From Scleromitrula shiraiana (taxonomy: Eukaryota; Ascomycota; Leotiomycetes; Helotiales; Sclerotiniaceae): DNA of 64,000 nucleotides. Each line of letters begins with the position of its first letter. The stretch's first letter is position 1. This document shows positions 12,495-24,745 of the stretch, piece by piece. The stretch is taken from assembly GCA_028455995.1 (NCBI GenBank), contig JABELC010000004.1, forward strand, positions 868,001-932,000. The letters run 5' to 3'. A program made the position numbers and the translations under genes. Below the pieces are notes generated by a model. That model ran no database searches, was not told where the DNA came from, and saw nothing but the letters and a program-made list of their open reading frames with translations.

Positions 12495-14198
12495 ATGATC
12501 AATCCAATCCAATTCATCAATTGTCGTCAATGTATAAATGGCCAAATAATAAATTCTCCCCTCACCATTAACGAAGAAGGTTTGATAACCTCGAATGATA
12601 ACCAATCCTCAACTATTCAAAAGATTGACCTTAAGAACAAGATCATCTCACCAGGTTATATCGAATTACAAACAAATGGGGCATTGGGTTTTCATTTCGC
12701 AAACTTCAACCACTCCGTCTCTTATACCAATGGAATTCAAAAGTTATCCGATTATCTACCAAGTACAGGAGTGACAGCATTTTACCCCACGGTTCCCACG
12801 GTTTCAATAGAAGTCTTTCACAAGGTTCTACCTTTCTTGAGACCTACCAACCCATCAAATGGTGCCAGTATATTAGGTGCACATGTTGAAGGACCATTCC
12901 TTGCACCAAGTAAGAAGGGCGCCCATAATGCCGACAATCTCCATTACCCTTCTACGATATCGTTAGAAGAAGTTTATGGAGGAGACAATTTGAGAGATAT
13001 TATTAAACTTGTTACGATAGCTCCAGAATTACCTGGTTCCTTGGATCATATTCGCAGATTATCACATGAACATGGAATATCTGTTAGTATGGGCCATAGT
13101 GCTGCGACTTACGAAGAGGGAATGAAAGGATTGGAGGCTGGTGCGAACTTGCTGACGCATACATTCAACGCCATGAATCCTCTGCATCATAGGGAACCTG
13201 GTTTGGCCGGTTTGTTATGCGATTGTCAAAGATTCGAATGTAAACTAAAATTACATAGGTACCATATCATCTTCGTCGCCGCCATACTTTTCATTAATTG
13301 TCGATGCTATTCAGTAAGTTTGCATATCAGTTTGGTTCTTTTTGCGATATATTTTATATCATTGAAACATAGTTGTTATTTTTCCTTCTCTTAACTTTCT
13401 GTTTTTCGATTCTTAGTCATATTATAGTCTTTCATAATTCTTTATGGACATGCGAAAACTTGGATTAAGTTTATATCTGACTGGTGATTGTTACATGTGT
13501 ATGTTTTTTTGTTTGAGTTCTCCCTGTTTGTCCCATTTGTATGCTTTGCATCTTGTATGCATCTAGACTTTCATGTATCTGGAGGCAGATGGCTTCTTAT
13601 GCCAACCTCAGATTGGAAGAGGTTCGATATGACCACCAGAAAAGAGTCATTCTTATTTGATACTCCTGGTTTATCGATCTATCCTGTTCATCTATATAGA
13701 GTATCTTATTCTCCACAATATTGATTCAGTATTTCTTTCTGGTTCCTATAACAATCACCATTGTCATCATCTAATCTCCCACCCGAAAGTCTTCATCCCT
13801 CAATAGTTTCTCTCGCTTACCACACCTCTCCGTCAAATGCCTGTCTCATAACGGATTCAATCGAACTTTCTGGTCTTCCCGACGGTATTTATCCAGGCCA
13901 TGCACAAATTCCTCACTCCCAATTAAAATCCGGTAATAAAGTTACCATAGCTGGTACAGATACACTTATAGGGACGTGTATTTCACTTGACCAATGTGTG
14001 AGAAATCTTATGGCCTGGGCAAATATTCCAATACAGAAGGCAGTCATGACGGTTACAGAAAACGTGGCGAATGCGATGAACTTATCAGATAGAGGAAAGT
14101 TGGGCATTGGGATGCGAGGAGATTTCGTCGTATTGGATGAGTCTGGTGTGGTCCTTGAAACATGGGTTATGGGGATGAGAGTATGGAAGAACGACTGA
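12495..14198 (+). CDS. N-acetylglucosamine-6-phosphate deacetylase
   Basis: Amidohydrolase removing acetate from GlcNAc-6-phosphate in cytosolic chitin/GlcNAc catabolism (NagA/DAC1 family). Visible: GYIELQTNGALGFHF near residue 55 (in place of the usual metal-site DxHxHG), GAHVEGPFLAPSKKGAHN, VSMGHSAATYEEG, NLLTHTFNAMNPLHHREPGLAG, then SSSSPPYFSLIVDAIHLHPS, LITDSIELSGLPDG with the catalytic Asp, and a C-terminal NLSDRGKLGIGMRGDFVVLD. An apparent break after GLAG is explained by two introns: about 13210-13258, with an uncertain donor, and 13314-13789 (GTAAGT donor, CTAAT branch, AAAG acceptor), which restores IHLHPSIVSLAY exactly. The second intron, 476 bp, is far longer than its neighbours. 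I read the gene as intact; cDNA is needed to confirm the splices. Confidence 0.82.
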
Positions 14199-16701
14199 AC
14201 GGATGATGGTACTAAAAGATAGAGACCATAGATGGGGTTTAACAAGTTTTTCGCACTATGTGTTATAAGACAGGACAATTGATGACATCAATGGGACCAA
14301 TGAAACAATTGTTTTATTTCCATCATCCGCAAGCCAACTGTTCTTAATGAATAGAATTGGTATTCCGTTGCCATAGTTATGCATCCACCTCCGACATCGA
14401 TATATAATTCCCTACACTTTCGCCTTGTTTCCAACTTTTTTCATGATCAAGATTATCACTTGAGAGTAGTTCCAAGAGTGTGACGACGGGGTGCTAGTGT
14501 GAACCTGTCTTGGGATATATTTGAGGGTTAGAATAAAATTCGATGGTGATAATTTTCCTAGCGGCCATTCGTCTAAATTGTGAATGTTCGAGTTGGGCAT
14601 GTATAACGGAGAGCATGAAGCTGAATCTGCAGTTGATTAAAGATTCGGGAACAAACAAGGTATGCACTTAAACAGGAACGAAGTAGTGTAAATAGATCTA
14701 ATATAGTATAGTTCTTGAGTGTATACATTCGTAGTGAATGGGAAGTGGAAGATTTATTAGCAACCGAAAATTACAACTACCCTCATTTTACTCAATTGTC
14801 GTTGTTTGTCGATTTTCATTATCGCACCCACTGCCAGTGCTGAAAACTAGGATTTCCCTGACTATTGCCGCTCTCACATATGCCTTCAATGCGGGAACTC
14901 TCCCGCCATGTGATCTCGCCAGTTCTCCTCGAGCAAGTTTAGCAATTGGGCTTTCAGATCTGTTATTCGGTTTGATCGTGTGGGAATTGGAAGCGTTAAA
15001 TAGGTTTCGATATGTTTAGTTGGTGTTGAAGATGAGATTCCAGCGGATCGTTATACTTGTAATACTCTACAATTTTCACAGAAAAGCAGTACAAATTCCA
15101 TAAAACCTACTTCGCAACAGTCGGCAAATTGTACCAACTTTCCAAATTAAGCCTAACTTCATGAGTGGAATTCAACCTGTCAAACCTATCGAGATCTTGA
15201 TTCGAACTCCATATTTTTACACTGAACAGCTAGGCATTGTTAAATGGTTTGGTCCAAGTAAAGAAAAGTCATGGTTTATCCATATTATGTATATGCAATT
15301 CAACCAAAGTAAGTGGTAGTAATGCAGATAGATGATCGCATAAATACTCATTACTAAATTATTGATAATACCAAATAACATAACAGGCAAATGAGGGGAA
15401 AGGAACCCCAGAAGTAAAACTCTTCTTCCGCCGCCAAGACTTTCTCATATTGGGAGTACGTAGGTGTATCCATATTAGTTGTATGGAATCATTCTTGTGT
15501 CAGATAACTATGTTTTGTTTTCAGAACATAACCAAACAGACATCACAAACGAAATGGATTACCCCCATCTAACTTCCAGGACTAACAAATTCATCATCTG
15601 TTACCTGAAACTTAACCCCAGTCTCCGGGTCCGCCTAATAGTGCGGGTCAGAATTATTGTTGGAAGATGAGATTCCATTCGACGATTACGGGAAATATCC
15701 AAAATCTCTTGCCATGAAAATGCTTATGCGTCGAAAATCTTACCCCCTTTCAAATATCATCCACAACGGGATGCTAATCAGCCTTATCCCCTTTGAATTC
15801 AATCTGCAACAAATTCTTTAAGATTAGCATCCGGACTCACACGGCAATAGAAAGAAATACCCAGGAGCCAGTTTGTGTGTGGGGCACCATATAATATAAT
15901 TTCTCCGATGAATTGAACGCGACAGCAAATCAGTACAAATTTTCACTGCCTACGTAGTACCCAGATGGAGGTAGGTATCCATTAAGATCCATCAACTTTT
16001 TTCATCCGAACTACTGTTATACCATCCTACAGGTGCTATATCGGAGAGGATTCCATCAAGTGACGGAAATACCTTTATAAGTTGATTCAACATAAGGTTA
16101 GCTTCAGTTTCCATTACAAAGGGTTTCTACTTAGTTCAAATCCATGAGTCAATATGCAGTCATGTATATATCATAAATTTTTCATCTGGAGTTATCAGAT
16201 TGTTTCGATAACTACAATACTAGAATCGAGATCCCTAGACCTTGACCTTAATGATTCATGCGGGTAATAATGGAAATACAATCTTAAGTTCGAGCCACTC
16301 CACTTTGAACCTATCCGCTGGTACTGGCAATGAACAGGAAGGTTTGGCGCCTAGAACTCTTCACTCCGTTGGTAGTTATCTTAATCCGGTACCTAATAGC
16401 ATCCACTCAAATAATTCATTTCTAGGATTTTGGTTCCGAAAGTTTGAAATCTCCTAAGCTTAATGATAAGCGTTTGTTATTCTGTATACTATGCGATAAG
16501 ATTTTAAGCCTCGACGAGAGTAGTACATAAAGTTATCTCGTTGCCCTTCGTTGATGAATACCCTTTGATCAATATCATTACCTTCATCCATTTCTTTTTC
16601 CGCACGCCGACAAGGCAACATCAAACCAACACGTTCCTTAGCTCGTCTTTCTTTCCCTTAATCTTTTCTTTTTGAATTCGACTTCCTTTATTGAAGCCAT
16701 C
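14199..16701. other. intergenic, no gene recognised
   Basis: About 2.5 kb of AT-rich DNA. Frames at 14738-15019, 15479-15670 and 16242-16457 are short and match nothing I know. The last 200 bases would be the promoter of the tyrosinase relic. Confidence 0.4.
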
Positions 16702-17611
16702 ATGAAGTTCTTTACCCAATCATGAGCGTTGAGCATCTTCCTCGCTACTACAGTTTCGGGAGCCACCATCCCAAAACCAAAGACAGGTGAATTAACTTCC
16801 ACCACTAAAGCTGGTGGATTGTCTTCTACGAGTGTCGATACAACTAGTCTCCCTTTCTACAATGGTGCTTGTACCTCTAAGAACATTCGAACTCGCAAGG
16901 AATGGCGAAACTTGACAGCCGAAGAGAAGTCTGCCTACCTAAAAGCTGAGAAGTGTTTGATGAACCTTCCTGCTCAAACAGATTTGTCAGGTATTACAAG
17001 TTGTTTCTCGGATCTTCAATCTCTCCACTGAAGTAACACTAACACTACGATTGATGGTTTCTTTGTTCAGGATATTATTCATAATGTTGTAAGTACTAGT
17101 AGTTCACTTTTCCTTAGTTAGCCGAGTTTATATTGACTTTTTCATAGGGACAGTTCCTTCATTGGCATCGATTCCTCATGCACACGCATGAAACCCTCCT
17201 TCATAACTAGTGTGGCTACACCGAACCCCTCCCCTGGTGGGATGAGGCCAAGGATGCTGACACTGGCAACATGTTTCAATCTGCCATATGGACCACATCT
17301 GCATTTTGAAGTTCCACCCTCGATGCCAACTCCCATGTAATCGATGGTGCATTTGCCAATACCACCGAACGCATTGGTCCTCTGCTCGAAAACACCGACT
17401 ACTGTCCACCGAGCATTCGCCACTACTCAAACACAGTACTGTACTTCGGAGCCTGTCAAGCAATGCACGCAATACAATGATTGTTACAGTTTCTTCAACG
17501 GCATGGTTATTTACCCCACTAGTTCATGTTGCTGGTCATGTGTCTGTGGGCGGAATGCTAGGATTGATCTTCTACGGATGGATGAAGAATGTTTAGACGT
17601 AAATAATAATT
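16702..17611 (+). pseudogene. tyrosinase pseudogene
   Basis: Remnant of a secreted type-3 copper enzyme (phenol oxidase). A signal-peptide-like start (MKFFTQS, stop, ALSIFLATTVSG) is followed by NIRTRKEWRNLTAEEKSAYLKA. A plausible intron at about 17090-17149 joins DIIHNV to the CuA-type motif GQFLHWHRFLMHTHETLL, then CGYTEPLPWWDEAKDA, FQSAIWTTSAF and NTTERIGPLLENTDYCPPS. Four in-frame stops are visible in this one frame: TGA at 16723, TGA at 17029 (CGA expected), TAG at 17208 and TGA at 17307. After about 17430 the frame is lost; HVAGHVSVGG is a trace of the CuB region and the rest of that site is missing. An inactive relic. Confidence 0.85.
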
Positions 17612-18496
17612 GAGATGGTTGTAAGATAATAATACTTTAACTGCTTCCTGGCGAAAGTTAGAACATAATCGATTTGGCGAGAATGGGAGAATGGGAGAAG
17701 AGCATAGATATTATAAAGGGTAAATTACTCACCAAAAAAAATCGTTTTTAATTTTTACATAAGAAATAATTAAGATTGAATTCGATTTGTATTAAAATTC
17801 AAGGTTATTTATTCACTGTCCAACTTTGAAAATAAATCACACAATCACTAAACAATATATCATCTTAACTCATTCCGACTCAAGTATGAGAATAATATCA
17901 ATCCTTACTATTTCTAGACTAATAAAATAGATTTAGATCCCATTCACTATCAAGCTCCCCACCCAAAGTCTGGTTCTATGTTATATCCAAATCAGCACTT
18001 CATGCAAACTCTGTCCTACTGTCCTACTGTCCTCTTCTTTGAGATTGAATATTTGACTTAATGTTCAATACGTGGATGAAAGAATGATTTGAAGACTATT
18101 TATTATTGTCTGTTTGTTACTCCCCTTTCATCTGGTTGCAAACAATTTAATAGATTGTGAGAAGTATAGCAATTGGTTTTGATGTTTGTTGCGGGTAGAG
18201 AATACTTTGTGGCCTTGAAGTGATTCAGTCAAAGTGAGCAGAAGAGAAGTTGGGTCTTTGTGGATTGCAAGGGAACTTTTATACCTTTAATTTCCTCATC
18301 ATTCATTGTTTGCTAATGTATATAAGAACTACTTTTTTCCTGCTGAAAATATATGATACTGTTATCCTATTAAAGTAGGAGCATAACATCTTAATCTATA
18401 ATAAAAACTCAAAATTGCCAAAATCTACAACTCCTCGTGATAAAGTTTTTTTTCGAAATCATTCGCACGAGCAGCTGTTGACACTTGCGCAAGAAA
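17612..18496. other. AT-rich spacer
   Basis: AT-rich region with short repeats: CTGTCCTA about three times at 18011-18033, and an AATGGGAG duplication near 17683-17698. No gene seen. The minus-strand frame at 18409-18771 is antisense to the next gene. Confidence 0.4.
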
Positions 18497-19273
18497 ATGT
18501 CGTCTACTTCCTCATTCGAGCCGTTGTGTCCGGATTGGATCTTCTCCAATACTTCCAATGTCCAGTACGTATACACGCCATTTGATGAATGCCCATGAAG
18601 CTCAACGATTCTAAATAGTACATGCAAAGACCTAGGCTGGTTTACCACATACATACCCTTCAAGTCTGAGGCCGCCAGCAAGTACTCTCCGGATTCCAAG
18701 ATGCTGGTCCTGGGTGTTGGCACTGTTGAGATTCCCACAAAAAGAAGAGCAGGTCGCAATGGACGAGACAATCACAGCCGCCTTATCTTACATGATGTGA
18801 TTCATATCCCGTCCGCTTTTTGCAACATCATCGGATTGAACAAACGTTTTCTTAAGGGTTACAAAGTTGAATTGAGGAAGTCAGCGAATGATCTTGGAAC
18901 CATCAGGGATTTGGAACAAAGACCCGTTGCGTATTTTGATCCTGCGGGACCATTGTTCACCATCAAGCTAAGCGGTCCACCAGTTGGTCCTGTCATGGGA
19001 CCAGCCGTTATTGAACCAAATGGGCGCTACTTGTTGAACGTATGCTGGACCACCATAGAATTCGCACGATGGAAAGTCTACGAAAAGCACAACCTAAGTG
19101 CAATGATCCACCCGTCTCAAATTCCTACCTCGCCGAACCAAGACACCGGCCTTCAATCGATCCCTCCATACACCGATGAAGAGAAATCATGGCTCAATCG
19201 TGAAGACACCAGGAAGATGGTGAGGGCGATGAGAGCGTTGATTAAGGCGGAAACGGCTAGCGGACAGGATTAA
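18497..19273 (+). CDS. retrotransposon-derived beta-barrel domain protein (TNT1-94-like)
   Basis: Protein of about 240 residues belonging to a fungal group that resembles the protease-like/pre-integrase segment of Ty1/copia polyproteins but stands alone. ATG at 18497 gives MSSTSSFEPLCPDWIFSNTS. An intron at 18565-18618 (GTACGT...TAG) restores NVHTCKDLGWFTTYIPF, then VLGVGTVEIPTKRR, LILHDVIHIPSAFCNIIGLN and a variable C-terminal half ending in a helical region (YTDEEKSWLNREDTRKMVRA). No integrase, reverse transcriptase or LTRs are visible next to it. The open frame and clean intron suggest a domesticated or at least maintained gene. Function unknown. Confidence 0.7.
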
Positions 19274-19544
19274 AAATAGATACGAGATTCTAGGGCTGGG
19301 GATGGAATGTGATGAGGATATCTCATAAGATGTGTTTGGTTGTTTATTTGATGAATCGGGAAGGTTATGATCGGGTCAGAACTGTAAAGGCCTATTGCAT
19401 TTTGATGAAATTCATGCGCGCAAAATTGGTATTACACCATCTGAATAAACAAATTGTCTTTTCAAAGAATGTAGCAGATGTCGATTTGTAAATTTTTGAT
19501 GCTATGATGATTGTGTTCATGAATGTCGCCTTCCAATTAATCTA

Positions 19545-21227
19545 TCATTCATATCTTTCCCACGCAGAATAAATATATTCTCGAAACACTTTCCCCCACC
19601 AATTAATCGGTACACCTATCAAACCGACTGCAAAAGTCAAAATAGCTAATTGTACGTAAGCCTTTCCCAAACCGACAGCATCAATCCAAGCACCCATGCC
19701 GAAACTCAAACCAAAACTTAAACCATATCCACCAGCTCCAACAATAGCTATAGCCGCGCCGCTCCATCGTGGAAATGCTTCTGTCACCCAAAGAGTATTT
19801 GATATGAAGAGACAAATCGCACTGAAGTAGTCTAATCCAACAAGGAAAAGTATCCACCGCCAATCCCAATGTCTTTCCGAAGCAATCCCATAAAGAGCCA
19901 AGCTGACCGTGCTCGTGATGACTGGTAAGATGAATGATGGTAGGTAATGTTCTGGTTCTCGAACTCCTTTATTTCGAGCCGCAAGACCACGAATTACTTT
20001 ACTTGCCAAGATTCCCGAGGCGGGAAAAGCAAGAAGTGCTCCGATTCCTGTGCTGAACTTTGCATAACCAATGGCTTGGAAAGAGAAATTATAAGGTGGG
20101 GACGAAAGAAGCTGGACGTAACTTGCGCAAGTAATAACCATACCACCGATCACGAGTGAATTTAAAACCAAAACCCAAAGAATGAGTGGATTCAAGCTAC
20201 AAATCAAGAATTGACGAGGATACTGCTTCATTGCAGACCAACCACCAATGCTTGACCTATTCCAAAAGATGACGTTCTTGATAACGGAGGATGTTCTCCA
20301 AACGATAGATAGGTCGGGGTTTGGTTTACCACCTGGTAGCTCATCCCATTCAGCATATACTGTGACCTTTCCATTTTCTGCTTGAGATAAGATGTGTCCA
20401 TCGAAAGCCATGGGAGGCCTATGGAAATAGGTTTCTGGACAACAAGCAAAAGCAAGGAATATCGTGAGAGCACACGGAATAGACCAAACCCAATAGAAAG
20501 CACGCCAAGTTTCAGTTGAATTAACAATCGCAGGTGTAAATGCTAGACCGACGTTTGATAAGCTGTTGCATATGCACCAAAACAGAGCAATATAGAAGGG
20601 TCGTTGATGTATGTAGGTGATGTCGATAACCATCAGAATCATCTTAGTATTCTATCAGTAAACGATCTAACATTAATCATGATGATATGCTACTCACAGT
20701 ACTAGGCGAAATTGAACCTGCCAATCCTTGAAAACATCGAGCCGCAAGATGTATACCAAAATTGTGGGAGAAAGCGGCCATGAATGTGGAGATGGTGAGG
20801 AGCACTGTACAGAACAAGAACACTGGTCTTCTTCCAAGAGCCATAGATACAGGTACCCAGATTAATGCACCAATACCCCAGAACAATGTAGGAGTATAAG
20901 AAAGCATTTCGTGTCGGAAAGGTGCTATACTCTACTCATAAGATTAGATAATGACGGAGCGAAGTAATAGGATAGACAAACCTCCGCTGGGTATTCTTCT
21001 TCCAGCGCTTGCAAGAACAGACTCATGCCTTGAGCTTGAATCAATCCAATAATCGAGAACAAAGACAACACAGCCAACGCAAGGAATGATTTCTTCTTGC
21101 TCCAGTTAAGCGGCTCATTGGGAGAATCAGATGGGATAGGTAGTAGTAAGATTCTTCCATCTGAAGTAATGAGATAAACACTCCCTTGAGTGGCATTATA
21201 CTCCCGACTAGACTTGCTTTGAGACAT
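19545..21227 (-). CDS. MFS transporter (DHA1-like)
   Basis: Major facilitator transporter of about 530 residues. ATG at 21227 starts a cytosolic N-terminus with the motif PNEPLNWSKKKS preceding helix 1, typical of fungal DHA1-type drug/polyamine/multisubstrate carriers. Introns lie at about 20930-20981 and 20643-20690. Exon 2 holds LSYTPTLFWGIGALIWVPVS and GRRPVFLFCTVLL (loop 2-3 signature) and AARCFQGLAGSISPS. The large last exon has RAFYWVWSIPCALTIFLAF, PETYFHRP, a central loop and the C-terminal helices ending GVPINWWGKVFREY. No lesion seen. The substrate is unknown and no biosynthetic neighbour suggests one. Confidence 0.8.
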
Positions 21228-22583
21228 TGTCGTGCTGGAACAATTGGGTGTTTCTTGTAGCGACGAACAGATATCGCAAAAGATAAACTATTGTTGTAGA
21301 AACTATGTAGTCGAGTACTAATCATGGGAGAGAAAACGACTGGAGGAGGGAACTGGTTGGGTGAGATACCCTACCAGATATAGTGAAAGACTTTGAGCAG
21401 ATGTACTCCATTCCATTTCTTTGATCTTCCATCCTACTGAATATAAATAACTGATGAATTATGCCAGGGCCTGAAACTTCTCCGAGACCATTTCCAAATA
21501 AACTTTTATGATAAACTTTGCTCAAAAATAACGAATTTATATCAATAGTAAATCCAATGATGATTTGAAGGAAATGTCCTAATAATAGATGTCCGTGAAA
21601 ATTTATCCCAACGGCCCAACGGCCCAACGGGGCGGGGCGAACAGACACCAATATGATTCTGATTTTAGGTATTGGCCAGAGATCATATGTTCGGGGGGGG
21701 AGAGGGGGGGAACGGGGGCAACGAGCCATCCGTGCAGGTAAGAACGTTTATTAGTGGGGAACAAGGTCATCCTTAATTACCCGGCTTCTCACTTACTGCT
21801 GCCGGTGCTCTGACAATGGAAGCTCCAGATATTGGGCCAGGCCCTCTAACACGCCGCCTCTTCTCTATGATGATTCATATCATATTACTAGCACTCACGT
21901 GATAAAAAAAAGGTTCTAGCCAATAAACTTTTTGCCTCAGGCTCTTCTCTTTAATATAAAAAGAACTTGAAAGATTTTCAAGTTATTGTAAATCTATTTA
22001 ATTCTTATTTTTGCCTTAGAATAAAATTTATTACTAGTAGTAGATTCAAGTTAATATTTTAAAAAAAATCTTACTAGTAGTCTAATATTTTCAAAGGAAT
22101 TTATTACTAATTAACACCTATTATTTTTATTACGTAAAAAAATACATCGTATTAAAGTCTTTAATTTGATATCAAACATATATTAAGATTTTTCTAAAAC
22201 ATTAATATAATAAACTTTATTTTAGAGCAAAAACGAGAATTGAATATCGTCATAGTAATAAAACCTCCGAGTCTCTTTTTATACCAAAGAGAAGAGGCAA
22301 TAGCATAATACATGAATGCAGATTTAACACAGTAGTAACAATAGTCATAGCATTGAATCACATATCTACACACTAGTGAGAACTGCCGAGATCACAAAGA
22401 TTTTGCTCTACAAACTGATGCAGATTGAGGGACAAATCATGTATTTCTCAATGTGGTATCTTCCTACTCAGTTCACGAGTTTGTTGTATGTTGATCCATA
22501 ACACCAACACCTCATCACAACAGTTTCATCAATTTTCATTCATCATAAACCTTTCCAAACACCAAATTTTGCCAATGACTGCA
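21228..22583. other. intergenic with very AT-rich block
   Basis: Upstream of the MFS gene there is a G-run near 21690-21720. From about 21890 to 22280 the sequence becomes extremely AT-rich, with many TACTAGTAG and poly-A/T tracts, and it is flanked by inverted repeats. No coding frame is seen. Confidence 0.5.
21932..22301. mobile_element. candidate TIR-flanked AT-rich element (MITE-like)
   Basis: The left end at 21932 reads TTGCCTC, 6 extra bases, TTCTCTTT, AA, TATAAAAAGA. The right end (22301 leftward, reverse complement) reads TTGCCTC, TTCTCTTT, GG, TATAAAAAGA. That is 25 of 27 matching positions with one 6-base gap; the two differences are G-to-A. The roughly 300-bp interior is almost pure A/T and non-coding. 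No clear target-site duplication is visible at these ends. A small non-autonomous transposon decayed by C-to-T mutation would fit, but a chance or structural inverted repeat is not excluded. Confidence 0.45.
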
Positions 22584-23390
22584 TCATACAATGATTTCTT
22601 CCTCACTCGTCTCCGTCATGCTCTCATCGACTGTTGGCACAATCTCTCCATGGTCTGAACCATTCGGTATATTTCTTCGCCCGACAAGATCTTGAGCCCC
22701 GTCAAGTCCATTGATCGGATTAACAGGTGTAGGATTAGATTGGATGGAACCGCTTCTATTCTCTTTTCGTGATCGTTCCCTCTCCACCCGTGCATGTCTT
22801 CGGCGAACCCTATTACCATTGATTTTCCCAAAAGCCCAAACTTGTACAATCACCATAACGGCAGTATACCTCCAGCATAATGCATCATCCTCATGCATAT
22901 CAAATGCTATCTTCGACCCTGGCAACGGTCCTAAACTTTCGAAAACGGGATAAGGAGATACAGACTTTGTAGGCGGCGGCGGTAGGAGGTGTGAAATAAA
23001 GGTATTTATAAGGTGTAGTATAAAAGCGGGGTTAAGGAAGATACCAGGGAGGAGGTATGTCGAGGTCAAGAAGAATGCCATCTTGTCCATTAAATTCAAA
23101 CGGTCTTTTTGGAAGAGATCAGCAAACGAAGATTTTCTAATCTGAAGAAAAACATGTAGACATACATTGAGAACCAAAGTACAAATTCGAATCCGAGTCA
23201 CTCGTAATCCAAAACACTATCGATTGGATCACTTCGATAAGGCCCGTTGTACAGTAGCTCAGCTCGAGTTTGGTGATGTTATGGGAAGGAAGGCTGTAGT
23301 ATTCCACCAAGATATATGCAAGGCCACCTAGTTGACGATACAGTGCAAGATAGTATATTTATTGTGTCTGCGAGGACTATATGGAGCTAG
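22584..23390 (-). CDS. small predicted multi-pass membrane protein
   Basis: Not recognised as a named family. The C-terminal part is one open frame ending TGA at 22584: SFADLFQKDRLNLMDKMAFF, a hydrophobic segment TSTYLLPGIFLNPAFILHLI, another (CWRYTAVMVIVQVWAFG), then a basic stretch and an acidic tail (SMTETSEEEIIV). Upstream in a different minus frame (about 23340-23160) a coding-like stretch reads LGGLAYILVEYYSL...NITKLELSYCTTGLIEVIQS, probably two more membrane helices. Joining them needs an intron or a shift around 23160-23200 that I could not place cleanly, so the start is uncertain and a frameshift is possible. Confidence 0.4.
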
Positions 23391-23944
23391 GAAGTTATGC
23401 GCTGCGAATCGTCCTATTCCAAAACCGATGTAAGATTCGTGATGAAGGTTTTCGTTTCGTGGATGTTATCAGGATTCGAAGATTATGCGGTAATGAGAGG
23501 TCTGTTTGTATCGAATGGTGAGTGATATATTCCTGTTATGTCTTATATGCAACAAAACACGAAACAGGGTGCTAAGGATGTGTATAGTATATGAGAAGAA
23601 AGAAAAGGTGGGAGAATAATGAGCTGCTGGATATTTTGAGGACAATAGAGGAGTTAATTATTTTCTTTCCGTGTTGAAGTATGAAAGAAAGATCTAAACA
23701 AGTTTACCTACATAATACCTATATAGGAGCTATGAGGTGTAATACCTAGTACCTAGTAGCTTCGAGGTAAGAGCTACCTTTAAGTGGGAGTAAGAAAGGG
23801 TATCTTCGGTTTAGCTCTTAGATGGTTTGAATCCGAAAGTGGAAAATGAGAAGGTATTCGTAAAGTTTGGAGTCCATTGTTATCATTCGACATAAGACCT
23901 GCTCTTCATTCTCTGATTAGAGCTGTAAGGTCTTCGAAAACTTT

Positions 23945-23992
23945 GATGATGATAATGATAATGATGATGATGGTGATGATGATGATGATGAA
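23945..23992. repeat. GAT/AAT trinucleotide microsatellite
   Basis: About 16 units of GAT interrupted by AAT and GGT. The minus-strand frame through it encodes only serine runs and is not believed to be a gene. Confidence 0.85.
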
Positions 23993-24300
23993 GAAAATAA
24001 AATAGAGGGACTTTTCAGTTTGCGATTGATGTGTGTGTCCAGGTGTAAAAATGGATACTCATGGATACGCATATGGTTTCTAGCCAATAGGGTTATCATT
24101 ATTACTTGTGTAGGGCAAAGTGGGAAGAAATTTGATGTCATACATATACCGAGGTATGTAGTCCCGGTTATTAGTATAAAGAAAGAAAAGATCAAATGCA
24201 GTTGAAATTTCAAGGTTGAGTTTGAGATAAATAACTTGATTTAAAAATTCCTTGTCTTATGATAGAGGGATAGTATGAATTATTAAGGACAAGCGAAGTA

Positions 24301-24326
24301 TATGTTTATATGTTTATATGTTTATT
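24301..24326. repeat. TATGTTTA octamer repeat, ~3 copies
   Basis: Three consecutive copies of TATGTTTA, in intergenic DNA upstream of GOS1. Confidence 0.7.
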
Positions 24327-24745
24327 TGCACGTCATTGATACTCGTACGTAGCCAACTGTTATGTTATATGATATGTGATCTTCACGACCAATTTGAGGA
24401 ATGAAAGCAAAACCCCTGGAGAAAGGAAGGACCTCGGAAACTTCGTCCGTTCAGACCAGATGACAGATTACTGAAGCTTTTTTTAGTTCGAAGGCTCGGA
24501 CCCCGCCGCCCCGCCCCGCTCGAGGCTACTTTAGTTTGAGTTTAGCCACACTATACTCGAGTAGTAGCCTCGTCCGTCTAAGCCTTATTTAGCCACAATA
24601 TCAAAGGAAACTTATTCTAGCCACGTTGAACTTCCTGTTGACAATTTGATATCATTCATCTGCCAGTATATGTATATCCTTAGATACATAATTTCATAGA
24701 TCAAGTCAGGTTATGATTCCGTACCGCTAGATTTTAAATTTCATC

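Larger units (their letters stand above)
23391..24745. other. intergenic with microsatellites
   Basis: Between the small membrane protein and GOS1. It contains a GAT-type microsatellite, an 8-bp TATGTTTA array and a GC-rich patch at about 24500-24525 in what should be the GOS1 promoter. No gene supported. Confidence 0.45.

Noticed and set aside
13220..13789. Apparent roughly 560-bp disrupting insertion in the GlcNAc-6-phosphate deacetylase gene
   Set aside because: Two introns in correct phase restore SSSSPPYFSLIVDAI followed by HLHPSIVSLAY, so the gene does not need to be called broken.
14738..15019. Plus-strand frame of 93 codons as a small gene
   Set aside because: No homology pattern, poor codon character and no associated intron or signal sequence.
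18409..18771. Minus-strand frame as a gene
   Set aside because: It is antisense to the spliced start of the copia-like beta-barrel protein, whose reading is supported by family motifs.
23917..24213. Minus-strand frame with long serine run
   Set aside because: The serine run is just the GAT/AAT microsatellite read in reverse; the flanks show no coding features.
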